Shown piece by piece: positions 1 to 8,476 of a DNA stretch of 64,000 bases. The position numbers were made by a program, and so were the translations under genes. Under the pieces are notes generated by a model. The model was not told the DNA's origin. It saw only the letters and a program-made list of their open reading frames with translations, and searched no databases. Within the stretch, counting starts at the first letter, position 1; every line of letters starts with the position of its first letter. The DNA comes from Micromonospora endolithica (GTDB lineage: Bacteria; Actinomycetota; Actinomycetes; Mycobacteriales; Micromonosporaceae): assembly GCF_003626595.1 (NCBI RefSeq), contig NZ_RBAK01000007.1, positions 124,001 through 188,000 of the forward strand, given 5' to 3'.

Positions 1-468
1 CTCGGACTGGCCGGTTTCCTGGACGGGTTCGCCCGCCGGCTGCGGTCCGGCGCGCCCGGGGAGGCCGGCGTGCCCGAACTGGCCCACCTCGGTCCGGAGC
101 TGCTGCTGCCGTTGGCGCTCACCCTGGCCGGTGCCGCGCTGGCCTGGGCCCGCTGGCGGCGGGACCCGGCCGCCGACCCGGCGACCGCGCTGGGTCCGCT
201 GCGTCCGCTGTTCGCCCGCGCGTTCCGGCTCGACGACGTCCAGCACACCCTGGTCGTACGCCCGACGAACGCTTTGGCCCGCGTCGCGCGTACCGGTGAC
301 GAGGTGGTGGTGGACGGCGCGGTCACCGGCAGCGGCCGGGCCGCGGTCGGCCTCGGTGGCGGCCTGGCGTCGCTGCACCGGGCCGCGCTGCCCCGCGCGG
401 CGGCCGGCGTGCTGGCCGGCGCCCTGCTGATCGGCCTGGCCGCCGCACTGATCGGAGTGGCCGCATGA
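1..468 (+). CDS. nuoL: NADH-quinone oxidoreductase subunit L, C-terminal part (5' end outside window)
   Basis: The reading frame is open from the first base and ends at a TGA that overlaps the nuoM ATG (ATGA). The visible 155 residues contain two hydrophobic stretches, LLLPLALTLAGAALAWARW and a final AGVLAGALLIGLAAALIGVAA, joined by a soluble loop with the FRLDDVQHTLVV region. This fits the end of the antiporter-like proton-pumping subunit NuoL of respiratory complex I, and its position directly before nuoM and nuoN supports the call. NuoL sits at the distal end of the membrane arm. The first two thirds of the gene are missing because of the window edge, so the catalytic Lys/Glu residues cannot be inspected. 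The identification rests on the gene order more than on sequence. Confidence 0.85.
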   Translation, partial: LGLAGFLDGFARRLRSGAPGEAGVPELAHLGPELLLPLALTLAGAALAWARWRRDPAADPATALGPLRPLFARAFRLDDVQHTLVVRPTNALARVARTGDEVVVDGAVTGSGRAAVGLGGGLASLHRAALPRAAAGVLAGALLIGLAAALIGVAA

Positions 469-1973
469 GGCTGGGTGAGTTCCTGTTGGTCGCGGTGCTG
501 GCGGTGCCGGCGCTCGGCGCGGTGGCGGTGGCCGCGATCCGGCCCGACCGGGTGGCCCGGATGGTCGGCACGGTGGTCGCCGCGCTGACCCTGCTCGCCG
601 CGCTGCCGCTGGTGGCCGACCGCGACGGCGGGTGGTTCGGCTACGGTGCCACGGCCCCGGCGGTGCGTCCCTGGCACCAGGTAGACCTGGCCTGGGTGCC
701 GGGTCTGGACCTGCGCTTCCACCTCGGCGTGGACGGCATCTCCTGGCCGCTGGTGGTGCTGACCGCGCTGCTGACCCTGCTGTGCTGCGGGTACACGCTG
801 TGGCGGGTGCCCGAGGGCGGCAGCGGCCGGGCGCTGGTCGCGCTGCTGCTGGTCGTCGAGGTGGGCATCCTGGGCACCTTCCTCGCCCTGGACCTGGTGC
901 TGTTCTTCGTCTTCTTCGAGGTCGTCCTGCTGCCGATGTACGCGGTGATCGCCTTCTGGGGTGGCCCGGACCGGCGGCGGGCGGCCCGGAAGTTCGCCCT
1001 GTACACACTGTTCGGTTCGGTGCTGCTGTTGGTCGGCGTGTACGTCGTGGTGGCCGCCGCCGGCACCGCCGACATCGTCGCGCTCACCGGCGGCGCGGAA
1101 CTGTCCCGGGGCACCCAGCTGGCCGCGTTCACCCTGCTGGCACTCGCGTTCGCGGTGAAGAGCCCGCTGTGGCCACTGCACTCGTGGCTGCCCGACGCGC
1201 ACTCGCAGGCCCCGACGGTGGGCAGCGTGGTGCTCGCCGGGGTGCTGCTCAAGATGGGCACCTACGGGCTGATCCGGGTCGCCGTCGGCATCGCACCGGA
1301 GGGTGCCCGCTGGGCCGCGCCGGTGCTCGGTGTCCTCGCGGTCGCCGCGATCGTCGTCGGTTCGCTGGTGTGCCTGGCGCAGACCGAGCTGAAGCGGCTG
1401 ATCGCGTACTCCAGCGTCGGGCACATGGGCTTCGTCCTGCTCGGCGTCGCGACCCTCACCACCACCGGCATCCAGGCGGCGCTGATCGGCAACGTGGCGC
1501 ACGGGGTGATCACCGGCCTGCTGTTCTTCCTCGCCGGGGCGGTCAAGGACCGTACCGGGACGGGCGAGCTGGCCGACCTGTCCGGCCTGCGGGAGACCGC
1601 GCCGCGGCTGGCCGGCCTGCTCGGCTTCGCGGCCGTCGCCTCGCTCGGGCTGCCCGGCCTGGCCGGCTTCTGGGGCGAGGCGTTCGCCGTGGTCGCCGCC
1701 GTCGAGGTGGGCGGCCCGCTTTGGACCACCCTGGCGGTGCTCGCCGCGTTCGGCGGTGCGCTGACGGCGGCGTACTTCCTGCGGCTGCTGCGCCGGGTCA
1801 CGCACGGGCGGCCCAGCCCGGTGGTGGGCCGGCTCACGCCGGGCCTGGCCGGCGCGGAGCTGGCCGCGTGGGTGCCGCTGGTGCTGCTCGCGCTCGCCGT
1901 CGGCCTGGTCCCGACGCTGGTGCTGGGCGTCGCCGAGGGCCCGGTCGACGCCCTGGTGGAGGTGCTGCGATGA
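465..1973 (+). CDS. nuoM: NADH-quinone oxidoreductase subunit M
   Basis: This is a 502-residue polytopic membrane protein, the usual length for NuoM, one of the three antiporter-like proton-pumping subunits of complex I. About 14 hydrophobic segments are visible. The conserved Glu lies in FFVFFEVVLLPMYAVI (about residue 150), and the broken-helix region VKSPLWPLHSWLPDAHSQAP (about residues 231-250) carries the functional Lys. The ATG overlaps the nuoL stop and the nuoM stop overlaps the nuoN start (ATGA both times), so the three genes are translationally coupled in one operon. Nothing unusual was seen. Confidence 0.97.
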   Translation: MRLGEFLLVAVLAVPALGAVAVAAIRPDRVARMVGTVVAALTLLAALPLVADRDGGWFGYGATAPAVRPWHQVDLAWVPGLDLRFHLGVDGISWPLVVLTALLTLLCCGYTLWRVPEGGSGRALVALLLVVEVGILGTFLALDLVLFFVFFEVVLLPMYAVIAFWGGPDRRRAARKFALYTLFGSVLLLVGVYVVVAAAGTADIVALTGGAELSRGTQLAAFTLLALAFAVKSPLWPLHSWLPDAHSQAPTVGSVVLAGVLLKMGTYGLIRVAVGIAPEGARWAAPVLGVLAVAAIVVGSLVCLAQTELKRLIAYSSVGHMGFVLLGVATLTTTGIQAALIGNVAHGVITGLLFFLAGAVKDRTGTGELADLSGLRETAPRLAGLLGFAAVASLGLPGLAGFWGEAFAVVAAVEVGGPLWTTLAVLAAFGGALTAAYFLRLLRRVTHGRPSPVVGRLTPGLAGAELAAWVPLVLLALAVGLVPTLVLGVAEGPVDALVEVLR

Positions 1974-3493
1974 CCGGCAGCGTGGTGCAGAGCGTCGACA
2001 ACGTGGCCCTGCTGCCGGCGTACCTGGCCGCGGGCACGGCGGTGCTGGTGCTGCTGGCCGACCTGCTGGTCGCCCGCGCCCGGGTCACCGTGGCCACGGC
2101 GGCGCTCGGCGCGGTCGCCACCGCGGCCGGCGCGGCGCTGGTCGGCGCCGGCGACGAGCGGCGGACGTTCTGCGTCGGCCCCGACTGCTCGTACGTCTTC
2201 GGTGGTCGGGCGGCCCTGGTCGCCGTGGTCGTCGCCCTGCTCACCCTCGGCGTGCTGGGCCTGTCCGGTCCGCTGCTGCGGGCCGGCCGGTCCCCGGTAG
2301 GGGAGTACTGCTTCCTGCTGGCCTGCTCGATGACCGGCGGCGTGGTGCTCGGCGCGGCCGGCGACCTGATCACCCTGATCGTCGCGGTGGAGACGCTCAC
2401 CCTGCCGCTGTACGTCCTGGTCGGCCTGCGCCGGGGCAGCCTGGCCAGCGCCGAGGCGGCGGTCACGTTCTTCGTGGTCAGCGTGGTCGCCACCACGCTG
2501 ACCCTGCTCGGGGCGGCCCTGCTGTACGCGGTCACCGGCGGGCTGCACCTGGACCGGATCGGCGCGCTGCTCGCCGAGCGGCCGGAGCTGCGCGACCTGC
2601 CGCTGACCACGGTCGCGGTCGCGCTGGTCGTGCTCGGGCTGGCGTTCAAGGTGGCCGCCGTGCCGTTCCACGCCTGGGCCCCCGCCACGTACGACGGCGC
2701 GCCGCTGCCGGTCGCCGCGTACCTCTCCACCGCCTCGAAGCTCGGCGGGGTGGTGGCCCTGCTGGCCGTGGTGCAGCGGGCGTTGCCGGCCGACGTGACC
2801 GGGCCGGTGCTCGCCGGACTCGCCGTGCTCACCATGACCGTCGGCAACCTGGTGGCGCTGCGCCAGCGGCGTACCGTCCGGCTGCTCGCCTGGTCGTCGG
2901 TGGCCCAGGCCGGCTACATCCTCGCCCCGCTCGGCGCGCTCGCCCTGGCGTCCGGCCGCGCCGACGACGCCCGGAGCGCCGTGTACGCGGCCGCCGTCGC
3001 GTACGCCGTCTTCTTCGTGGTCCTGGAGCTGGCGGCGTTCGCGGGCGTGGTGGCGTTGCGCCCGGCCGACGCCGACGGCGGCACGGTCGGCGACCTGCGT
3101 GGCGCGGCCCGCCGGCACCCGTGGCGGGCGGCCGGCCTCGGCCTGGCCCTGGTCGGGCTGGCCGGGCTGCCCCCGGGCCTGGCCGGGCTGTTCGCCAAGG
3201 TGACCGTGGTGCGGTCGCTGCTCGGCGGCGGCGCGGGTTGGCTCGCGGTGGTGGTCGCGGTGAACGCGGTGATCGGCCTGGCCTACTACCTGCGCCTGAC
3301 CGCGACGCTCTGGGCCGAGCCGGTCGCCTCGGTCGAACCGGCGGCGGCCGGGGCGGGCGGCGACGTCGGCTCCCCGGCCGTCGGCTCCGTCGTGCGGGCC
3401 CGGACGGTCGGCGCGGTGCTGGCCGTCACGACGGCGGTGGCCGTGGTGATCGGCCTCGCCCCGCAACTCCTGCTCGACGTCGCCGCGCGCTGA
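1970..3493 (+). CDS. nuoN: NADH-quinone oxidoreductase subunit N
   Basis: A 507-residue polytopic membrane protein of the NuoN antiporter-like family, the last gene of the nuo operon here. Visible hallmarks are the Glu in VAVETLTLPLYVLVG and the proton-channel stretch AFKVAAVPFHAWAPATYDG with its Lys and His, followed by STASKLGGVV with a second Lys. Its start was set at the ATG overlapping the nuoM stop; the same frame stays open upstream only as a shadow of nuoM. Order nuoL-nuoM-nuoN without gaps is typical of 14-gene actinobacterial nuo operons, in which NuoN is encoded last. Confidence 0.97.
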   Translation: MTGSVVQSVDNVALLPAYLAAGTAVLVLLADLLVARARVTVATAALGAVATAAGAALVGAGDERRTFCVGPDCSYVFGGRAALVAVVVALLTLGVLGLSGPLLRAGRSPVGEYCFLLACSMTGGVVLGAAGDLITLIVAVETLTLPLYVLVGLRRGSLASAEAAVTFFVVSVVATTLTLLGAALLYAVTGGLHLDRIGALLAERPELRDLPLTTVAVALVVLGLAFKVAAVPFHAWAPATYDGAPLPVAAYLSTASKLGGVVALLAVVQRALPADVTGPVLAGLAVLTMTVGNLVALRQRRTVRLLAWSSVAQAGYILAPLGALALASGRADDARSAVYAAAVAYAVFFVVLELAAFAGVVALRPADADGGTVGDLRGAARRHPWRAAGLGLALVGLAGLPPGLAGLFAKVTVVRSLLGGGAGWLAVVVAVNAVIGLAYYLRLTATLWAEPVASVEPAAAGAGGDVGSPAVGSVVRARTVGAVLAVTTAVAVVIGLAPQLLLDVAAR

Positions 3494-3632
3494 CCGGCTC
3501 CCGGGTTCCCCACCTGCCCGGCGGCATGCCGGCATCTCAGCGAACTTTCAGCCATACGACGGATGGTTGACGGGTACCGGGATGTTGTACCGGTCGACGG
3601 ACCCCGGTGGTCCGTGCACCGAAGGAGTGATC

Positions 3633-4511
3633 GTGCACCACAACCGTCTCAAGACCGCCGCGCTGCTCGGCCTGCTCACCTCGCTGATCCTGGCGGTGGG
3701 CTACTGGTTCGGCGGCAGTGGCGGCCTGGTCATCGCCGTCGTCCTGTCGCTGGTGATGAACGGCGTCACCTACTTCTACTCGGACAAGCTCGCGTTGCGC
3801 TCGATGCGGGCGCAACCGGTCAGCGAGGCACAGTTCCCCGAGCTGTACCGGATGGTCCGTGAGCTGGCCACCGAGGCCGGCCAGCCGATGCCCCGCCTGT
3901 ACGTGAGCCCGACGTCGCAGCCGAACGCGTTCGCCACCGGCCGGAACCCGCAGAACGCGGCCGTCTGCGTGACCCAGGGCATCGTGGAGGTCCTCGACTA
4001 CCGCGAGCTGCGCGGCGTGATCGGCCACGAGCTGTCGCACGTCTACAACCGCGACATCCTCATCTCCAGCGTGGCGGCCGGTCTGGCCGGCATCATCACC
4101 ATGCTGGCCAACCTGGCCTTCTTCATCCCGTTGGCCGGTGGCGACGACGAGGACGCCCCGAACCCGGCCGTGCTGCTGCTCACCATCATCCTGGGCCCGA
4201 TCGCGGCCACGGTCATCCAGCTGGCGATCAGCCGGAGCCGCGAGTTCCAGGCGGACGCCTCGGGCGCCGCGCTGACCCGCGACCCGCTGGCCCTGGCCAG
4301 TGCCCTCCGGAAGATCCACATGGGCACCCAGACCCGGCCGCTGCCGGCGCAGGGCCAGCTCACCAGCACCGCGCACCTGATGATCGACAACCCGTTCAAG
4401 CGGGGCGGCGGCATCGCCGCGCTCTTCTCCACCCACCCGAAGATGGAGGAGCGGGTGGCCCGGCTGGAGCGGATGGCGGCCAACGCCGGCCCGGTGCAAT
4501 TCCAGCGCTGA
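3633..4511 (+). CDS. htpX: Zinc metalloprotease HtpX (M48 family)
   Basis: A 292-residue membrane-bound M48 zinc protease that degrades misfolded membrane proteins. N-terminal hydrophobic segments (LLGLLTSLILAVGYWFG and LVIAVVLSLVMNGVTYF) precede the soluble catalytic part. The zinc motif HELSH is at about residue 130, with further hydrophobic segments (ITMLANLAFFIPLAG and LLLTIILGPIAATVI) after it. The third ligand lies in SREFQADASGA. The GTG at 3633 was chosen over an upstream in-frame start because GAAGGAG lies five bases before it and the protein then begins HHNRLKTA as in relatives. It is a single gene with a strong terminator behind it. Confidence 0.93.
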   Translation: MHHNRLKTAALLGLLTSLILAVGYWFGGSGGLVIAVVLSLVMNGVTYFYSDKLALRSMRAQPVSEAQFPELYRMVRELATEAGQPMPRLYVSPTSQPNAFATGRNPQNAAVCVTQGIVEVLDYRELRGVIGHELSHVYNRDILISSVAAGLAGIITMLANLAFFIPLAGGDDEDAPNPAVLLLTIILGPIAATVIQLAISRSREFQADASGAALTRDPLALASALRKIHMGTQTRPLPAQGQLTSTAHLMIDNPFKRGGGIAALFSTHPKMEERVARLERMAANAGPVQFQR

Positions 4512-4526
4512 CCAGGTGACCTCCGT

Positions 4527-4564
4527 CGCCCGCGCCCGGTTCGTCCGGGCGCGGGCGGCTTTTT
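4527..4564 (+). terminator. Rho-independent terminator after htpX
   Basis: A perfect 13-bp inverted repeat (CGCCCGCGCCCGG / CCGGGCGCGGGCG) with a five-base loop is followed closely by TTTTT. It separates htpX from the MFS gene. Confidence 0.9.
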
Positions 4565-4634
4565 CGATTCCCCGCCGGGACCGTGAGCGTTAGGGTCGGA
4601 TCGGCTATCGCTCATTACATCCCGGAGGTTCACC

Positions 4635-5894
4635 GTGGCCGGTCCGCGCCAGTATCTGGGCGTCTGGCGAATCCCCGGCGGACCGATGCTGCTGGTCACC
4701 GGGATCGTCGGCCGGCTGGGCATCGGGATGACCCCGCTGGCCCTGCTGCTCGTCGTCGAGCAGGTCACCGGCCGCTACTCGCTGGCCGCCGTCGCCGGGG
4801 GCATCTACGCCCTCTCCGGTGCCGCCCTGTCTCCGGTCGCCGGGCGGATCGCCGACCGGATCGGCCCCAGCCCGGTGCTGCTCGGCACCGCCGTCGCCCA
4901 CCCGCTGGCCCTGCTCGGGCTGCTCTGGGCCGCCCGCGCCGACTCCGGCAGCCTGGCCCTGATCTTCGTGGCCGCCGGCGTGGCCGGAGCCACCTACCCG
5001 CCGCTGACCGCCGCCATCCGGGGCGCGTGGAACGAACTCACCTCGCCCGCCTCCGGCCGGTGGCACCTGCGCAACACCGCCCTGGCCGCGGAGACCACCC
5101 TCTTCGAGATCGTCTTCGTGCTCGGACCACTGCTCGTCGCCGGCTTCGTCCTGGTCGCCGACGCCGGCGCCGCCCTGATCGGCTCGGCCGTCGTCACCCT
5201 GGTCGGCACCGCCGCGGTGGCGCTCGGCCGGGTGATGCGCGGCTGGCGACCGCACTCCCGCGAGCACCGCACCCGGGGGCTCGGCCCGCTGCGTGTCCCC
5301 GGCTTCCCGGCCCTGTTGATCTGCGTGGCCAGCCTCGGCATCGCGTTCGGCGCCGCCGGGGTCACCGTGCCCGCCTTCGCCACCGCCTACCCGACCGACG
5401 ACCCGGACAGCCTCGCCGGCCTGCTGCTGGCGGTCTGGGGGATCGGCAGCGCCGTCGGCGGGTTCTGGTTCGGTGTCCGCAGGCCCGCGCGCAACATGAG
5501 CCGGCAGTTCGGCCTGCTGCTCGGCGCGGTGGCGGCCACCTTCGCGGTCTTCGCGGTGATGCCCACCCCGCTGGCGCTCGGCACCGCGCTGATCATCGGC
5601 GGTGCGACCATCGCACCCGCGCTCACCCTGGAGAACACCCTGATCGGGCGGATCTCCCCGACCGGCATGCTGAACGAGGCGTACACCTGGGTCGTCACCA
5701 TGTCGGTCGGCGCCAGCGCCGCCGGCGGCGCGGTGGCCGGGCTGATCGTCGACCACGCCGGCGGCGTGCCCGCGGCGTTCCTCTTCGCCGGCGCCGCGGT
5801 CGCCGTCGGCGCCGTGGTCGCCGGCCTGCCCGCCGGGCCCGTCGCCCGCGCCGAAGCCACCGCCGTACGCGCCGAACACCCCGTCGCGGTGTAA
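4635..5894 (+). CDS. MFS transporter
   Basis: A 419-residue membrane protein with about 12 hydrophobic segments and the layout of the major facilitator superfamily. A basic cytoplasmic loop AGRIADRIG (about residues 70-79) matches the loop 2-3 signature position, and a long loop near residue 200 (MRGWRPHSREHRT) separates the two halves. The GTG start is preceded by GGAGG at a good distance. The substrate cannot be inferred: there is no linked pathway and no adjacent regulator. The gene stands alone between a terminator and a pair of palindromic repeats. Export of a small molecule is the usual role of this type of MFS protein, but that is only inference. Confidence 0.85.
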   Translation: MAGPRQYLGVWRIPGGPMLLVTGIVGRLGIGMTPLALLLVVEQVTGRYSLAAVAGGIYALSGAALSPVAGRIADRIGPSPVLLGTAVAHPLALLGLLWAARADSGSLALIFVAAGVAGATYPPLTAAIRGAWNELTSPASGRWHLRNTALAAETTLFEIVFVLGPLLVAGFVLVADAGAALIGSAVVTLVGTAAVALGRVMRGWRPHSREHRTRGLGPLRVPGFPALLICVASLGIAFGAAGVTVPAFATAYPTDDPDSLAGLLLAVWGIGSAVGGFWFGVRRPARNMSRQFGLLLGAVAATFAVFAVMPTPLALGTALIIGGATIAPALTLENTLIGRISPTGMLNEAYTWVVTMSVGASAAGGAVAGLIVDHAGGVPAAFLFAGAAVAVGAVVAGLPAGPVARAEATAVRAEHPVAV

Positions 5895-5946
5895 GGAAGG
5901 GCCCCTTCTTAACGCCTGCGGTAGAGGAAGGGCCCCTTCTTAACGC
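5894..5946. repeat. Two direct copies of a palindromic AGGAAGGGCCCCTTCT repeat
   Basis: Two 22-bp copies (5894-5915 and 5925-5946) read AGGAAGGGCCCC followed by TTCTTAACGC. Each has a self-complementary GAAGGGGCCCTTC-like core and could form a hairpin. The copies start at the stop codon of the MFS gene. I recall such units being dispersed between genes in Micromonospora-type genomes, but that cannot be checked here. They may serve as a bidirectional terminator or a REP-like element. Confidence 0.8.
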
Positions 5947-6150
5947 CCGCCGTCCGCGGGCGTCCACCCTCCGCGTGGGAGGGCGATCCGGGCGGTCGAT
6001 GCGGGGAGGGTCCTCTTCACCCGCGTGCGCCGCTGGGTGCGGACGTCCAGCGCGATCTCGACGGCGGGGCAGCGCCCCGGTGGGGGATTCGCGGTCGCGC
6101 CGGCTGCCCGCGAGCCGGTATCGTCGCCGGCCGGACGGTGGGAGGCGGGC

Positions 6151-6609
6151 ATGGAGTTGACGGCGTTCGAGCCGGTGCACGCAGCCGCGGTGGCGGCCTG
6201 GGCGACCACGCCGGAGGAGACCCGGCACTGGTGCTCGCGAGACGAGGTGGCCGCCGCGACCGTCGCCGGGTGGGCCGCCGAGCCCGACGTGGTCGCGTAC
6301 GTCGCGGTCGTCGACGGGGAGCCGGTCGGGTACGGCGAGCTGTGGCTCGACGACGACGAGGCCGAGGTCGAGTTGGCCCGCCTGATCGTCGCACCCGGTC
6401 ACCGGGGTCGGGGTGCGGGCCGCTCGCTGGTGAGGATGCTCGCCGCGCGGGCTCGCGACCACCACCCGGCGGTCTTCCTGCGGGTGCACCCCGACAACAT
6501 CCCGGCACTACGCTGCTACACCGGCGCCGGCCTGCGGACCGTGCCGGCGGAGCAGGCGAGGGAGTGGAACCGGAGCCAGCCCGTGCCGTACGTCTGGCTG
6601 GCGGCGTGA
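6151..6609 (+). CDS. GNAT family N-acetyltransferase
   Basis: A 152-residue single-domain GNAT protein. The acetyl-CoA binding motif A is clear: LARLIVAPGHRGRGAGRSLV around residue 80, with the R-G-x-G-x-G loop. It is followed by FLRVHPDNIPALRCYTGAGL (motif B, with the conserved N, A and Y). The ATG at 6151 follows GGGAGGCGGG and gives the usual family length; the longer upstream reading frame lacks domain content. The substrate is unknown. The gene stands alone next to a hydrolase gene in the opposite direction. Confidence 0.88.
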   Translation: MELTAFEPVHAAAVAAWATTPEETRHWCSRDEVAAATVAGWAAEPDVVAYVAVVDGEPVGYGELWLDDDEAEVELARLIVAPGHRGRGAGRSLVRMLAARARDHHPAVFLRVHPDNIPALRCYTGAGLRTVPAEQAREWNRSQPVPYVWLAA

Positions 6610-6646
6610 GGAGCCGGCACGATGCCGGTGACGGGATCGCCCCTGC

Positions 6647-7225
6647 TCAACCCACCCTGGTGAGGAAGGCCAGCACACGCTCGGTCAGGAGGGTCGCCGC
6701 GTTCTCGTCGTAGCCGGGCAGGCTGTCGTCGGCGAAGACGTGTTGCCGCCCCGGGTAGAGGAACAGCTCCGTCTCCGGGGTGGCCGCTACGAGAGCGCGG
6801 GCGGCGTCCAGGTCACCGGAGTCGGCGAATTCCGGATCGGCCTCCATGCCGTGCACCTGCGCCGGCAACCCCGCCGGCCAGCCGTCGCCGAACTCCTCGG
6901 CCGGGAGGCAGGCGTCCATCAGCAGGGCACCCCGGGCCGCCGGCCGGGTCTGGGCGAGTGACTGGGCGGGCAGGACGCCCAGCGAGAAGCCGGCGTAGAC
7001 CAACTCGGCCGGAAGCCCCTCGGCCGCACGCCGCCCCCGGTCGAGGACCGTGTCGAAGCCGATCTTCTTCGCGTTCGCGATGCCCGAGCCCAGGGTGTCG
7101 AAGACCGCGCCGTCGTACAGATCGGGGACGTGCACCGTGTGCCCTGCCGCCTCCAGCCGGGCCGCGAAGGAGCGGACCCCCGCCGTCAGTCCGTACGCGT
7201 GGTGGAACAGCAGCACCTCGGCCAT
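6647..7225 (-). CDS. Dienelactone hydrolase family protein
   Basis: A 192-residue alpha/beta hydrolase of the dienelactone hydrolase type. The N-terminus MAEVLLFHHAYGLTAGV has the HH-x-G oxyanion segment. The nucleophile elbow is GFSLG near residue 79, so the nucleophile appears to be Ser where classical dienelactone hydrolases have Cys. A possible acid lies near DACLPAEEFGDGW, and the catalytic His is probably in GRQHVFAD near the C-terminus. The internal ATG at 7225 with GGAAGGG upstream is preferred to a start 14 codons earlier. Substrate and pathway are unknown, and there is no aromatic catabolic cluster around it. Confidence 0.85.
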   Translation of the reverse strand: MAEVLLFHHAYGLTAGVRSFAARLEAAGHTVHVPDLYDGAVFDTLGSGIANAKKIGFDTVLDRGRRAAEGLPAELVYAGFSLGVLPAQSLAQTRPAARGALLMDACLPAEEFGDGWPAGLPAQVHGMEADPEFADSGDLDAARALVAATPETELFLYPGRQHVFADDSLPGYDENAATLLTERVLAFLTRVG

Positions 7226-7376
7226 GGGGACGTCCCTTCCCGGCGGACCCTCCGCACCTGCGGCCAATACTCACGCACCGGTCTGGCATCCGCTGGCCTG
7301 GGCTCGCCCGGCCCGGGGCGGAATTCACGCCGCCGAACGGGCGGCGGAGGGGTCGACAGGGCCCTAGAGTCCCCGC

Positions 7377-7724
7377 ATGGGTGTCAAGCGGATCAAACCC
7401 AACATCAGGTCCGACCGGCTGGACGAGAGCCGGGCCTTCTATCGGGACGTGGTCGGGCTGGCCGAGCAGGGTGGGCTCGACTGGGTGCTGTTCTTCGGGA
7501 CCGACCGCCGCGAGGTGCAGCTCAGCGTGATGAGGCTGGACGTACGGGCCGGTGTCCATCCGGACGTCTCCATCGAGGTCGACGACGTCGACGTGGTCTT
7601 CCGTCGCGCGGTCGACGCGGGGGCCGAGATCGTCTACCCGCTCACCGACGAGGAGTGGGGACTGCGGCGGTTCTTCGTACGGGACCCGAACGGCGCCGTC
7701 ATCAACGTGACGCAGCATCAGTAA
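7377..7724 (+). CDS. VOC family (glyoxalase/bleomycin resistance-like) protein
   Basis: A 115-residue protein with the two beta-alpha-beta-beta-beta units of the vicinal oxygen chelate fold. It starts with KPNIRSDRLDESRAFYRDVV, has SIEVDDVDVVFRRAVDAGA in the middle, and ends with the typical RRFFVRDPNGAVINV. Such proteins are metal-dependent lyases or dioxygenases, or drug-binding proteins. The precise role is unknown. The next gene begins three bases after its stop, suggesting co-translation. Confidence 0.85.
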   Translation: MGVKRIKPNIRSDRLDESRAFYRDVVGLAEQGGLDWVLFFGTDRREVQLSVMRLDVRAGVHPDVSIEVDDVDVVFRRAVDAGAEIVYPLTDEEWGLRRFFVRDPNGAVINVTQHQ

Positions 7725-7727
7725 CGC

Positions 7728-8150
7728 GTGGACCACGGAGACGAGTACGACGACCTGGTGCTCGACGCGCTGGAGTGTTATCAGCGCGCGGTGCGTCGGG
7801 TGGCGCTGGACTTCGCCCGGCGGGGCGCCGTCGTACGGCCATTGGGCGTGGACCTGGGTGCCCTCGACATTCTGGTCGTGCGCTACGCCCAGCCGGGTCC
7901 GGTACGGGAGGGCGCCCTGGGCGCCCTGCGTCCGACCCGTGACCCGGAGGAGGCTGTCGTCGAGCTGGCGGACACGTTGCAGGAGAAGGAGTTCGACGAG
8001 GGGGACACCACCTGGCCCGGTTGCGTCGCGGGCCACGCCCATCCCCCGACCGCGGCGGTGGTCGACGGCGTCGCTTCCTGGCAGTGCCCACGCGACCGGA
8101 CCGCCCTCGCCCCGATCGGCCTGCCCCCAGAACCAGGTCCCGGCACCTGA
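7728..8150 (+). CDS. Hypothetical protein, coupled to the VOC gene
   Basis: A 140-residue acidic protein starting with GTG three bases after the VOC gene stop. It is rich in Asp/Glu at the N-terminus (MDHGDEYDDLVLDALECY) and has no transmembrane segment or motif that I recognise. Cys and His in WPGCVAGHAH and SWQCPRD might bind a metal. The high GC at third codon positions and the close spacing support real coding. No function is proposed. Confidence 0.6.
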   Translation: MDHGDEYDDLVLDALECYQRAVRRVALDFARRGAVVRPLGVDLGALDILVVRYAQPGPVREGALGALRPTRDPEEAVVELADTLQEKEFDEGDTTWPGCVAGHAHPPTAAVVDGVASWQCPRDRTALAPIGLPPEPGPGT

Positions 8151-8179
8151 GGTGCTCGGCCGTCGCCGGCCAGGTACCC

Positions 8180-8220
8180 CCGTCGGCCGGTGGCCGGAAG
8201 TGCCGGCCACCGGCCGACGG
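8180..8220. terminator. Long perfect hairpin, probable bidirectional terminator
   Basis: CCGTCGGCCGGTGGCCGG is perfectly repeated in inverted orientation after a five-base loop, giving an 18-bp stem with no T-run on the plus strand. It lies just after the hypothetical gene on the plus strand. On the minus strand it lies just after the yajQ-like remnant, so it may be the original yajQ terminator. Confidence 0.6.
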
Positions 8221-8232
8221 AAGCCTCCACCA

Positions 8233-8262
8233 GTAGGTGTTGAACTGGAGAGACACCGCATG
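8233..8262 (-). pseudogene. Remnant resembling the 3' end of yajQ
   Basis: Read on the minus strand, this stretch encodes VSLQFNTYW, close to the C-terminus VALQFNNYR of the intact yajQ at 9490. At base level about 24 of 30 positions agree by eye, including a shared CTCCAGTTCAACA. No more of yajQ is present. It looks like a displaced 3' end left when the segment carrying the racemase gene was inserted, but such a short match needs an alignment score. Confidence 0.45.
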
Positions 8263-8476
8263 TGAGCAGCCAATACACCGCCATGGTCGCCGCTGGGCCG
8301 TCGTCAGGCCGTCCGAGGGCGACCCGAGCACCTTGTCCACGGCTCGGCGCGTGCGGTCCGTTCCTGCACGTCTTCGAGGCGGCCCGGCACACGGGCCGCA
8401 CGCCGCCAACTGGCCGCTGCCGCTGTCGCTCTGCTCCCGTCACGTGGGCCGGTAGGGGGCTGGGCAGAGCCCTGCC

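Noticed and set aside
632..1969. Long in-frame extension upstream of nuoN
   Set aside because: It lies wholly inside nuoM in another frame and is Arg/Gly-rich. nuoN clearly starts at the ATG overlapping the nuoM stop.
6647..7225. True dienelactone hydrolase with a chlorocatechol pathway
   Set aside because: The nucleophile position appears to be Ser rather than Cys and no pathway genes are nearby; only the family can be claimed.
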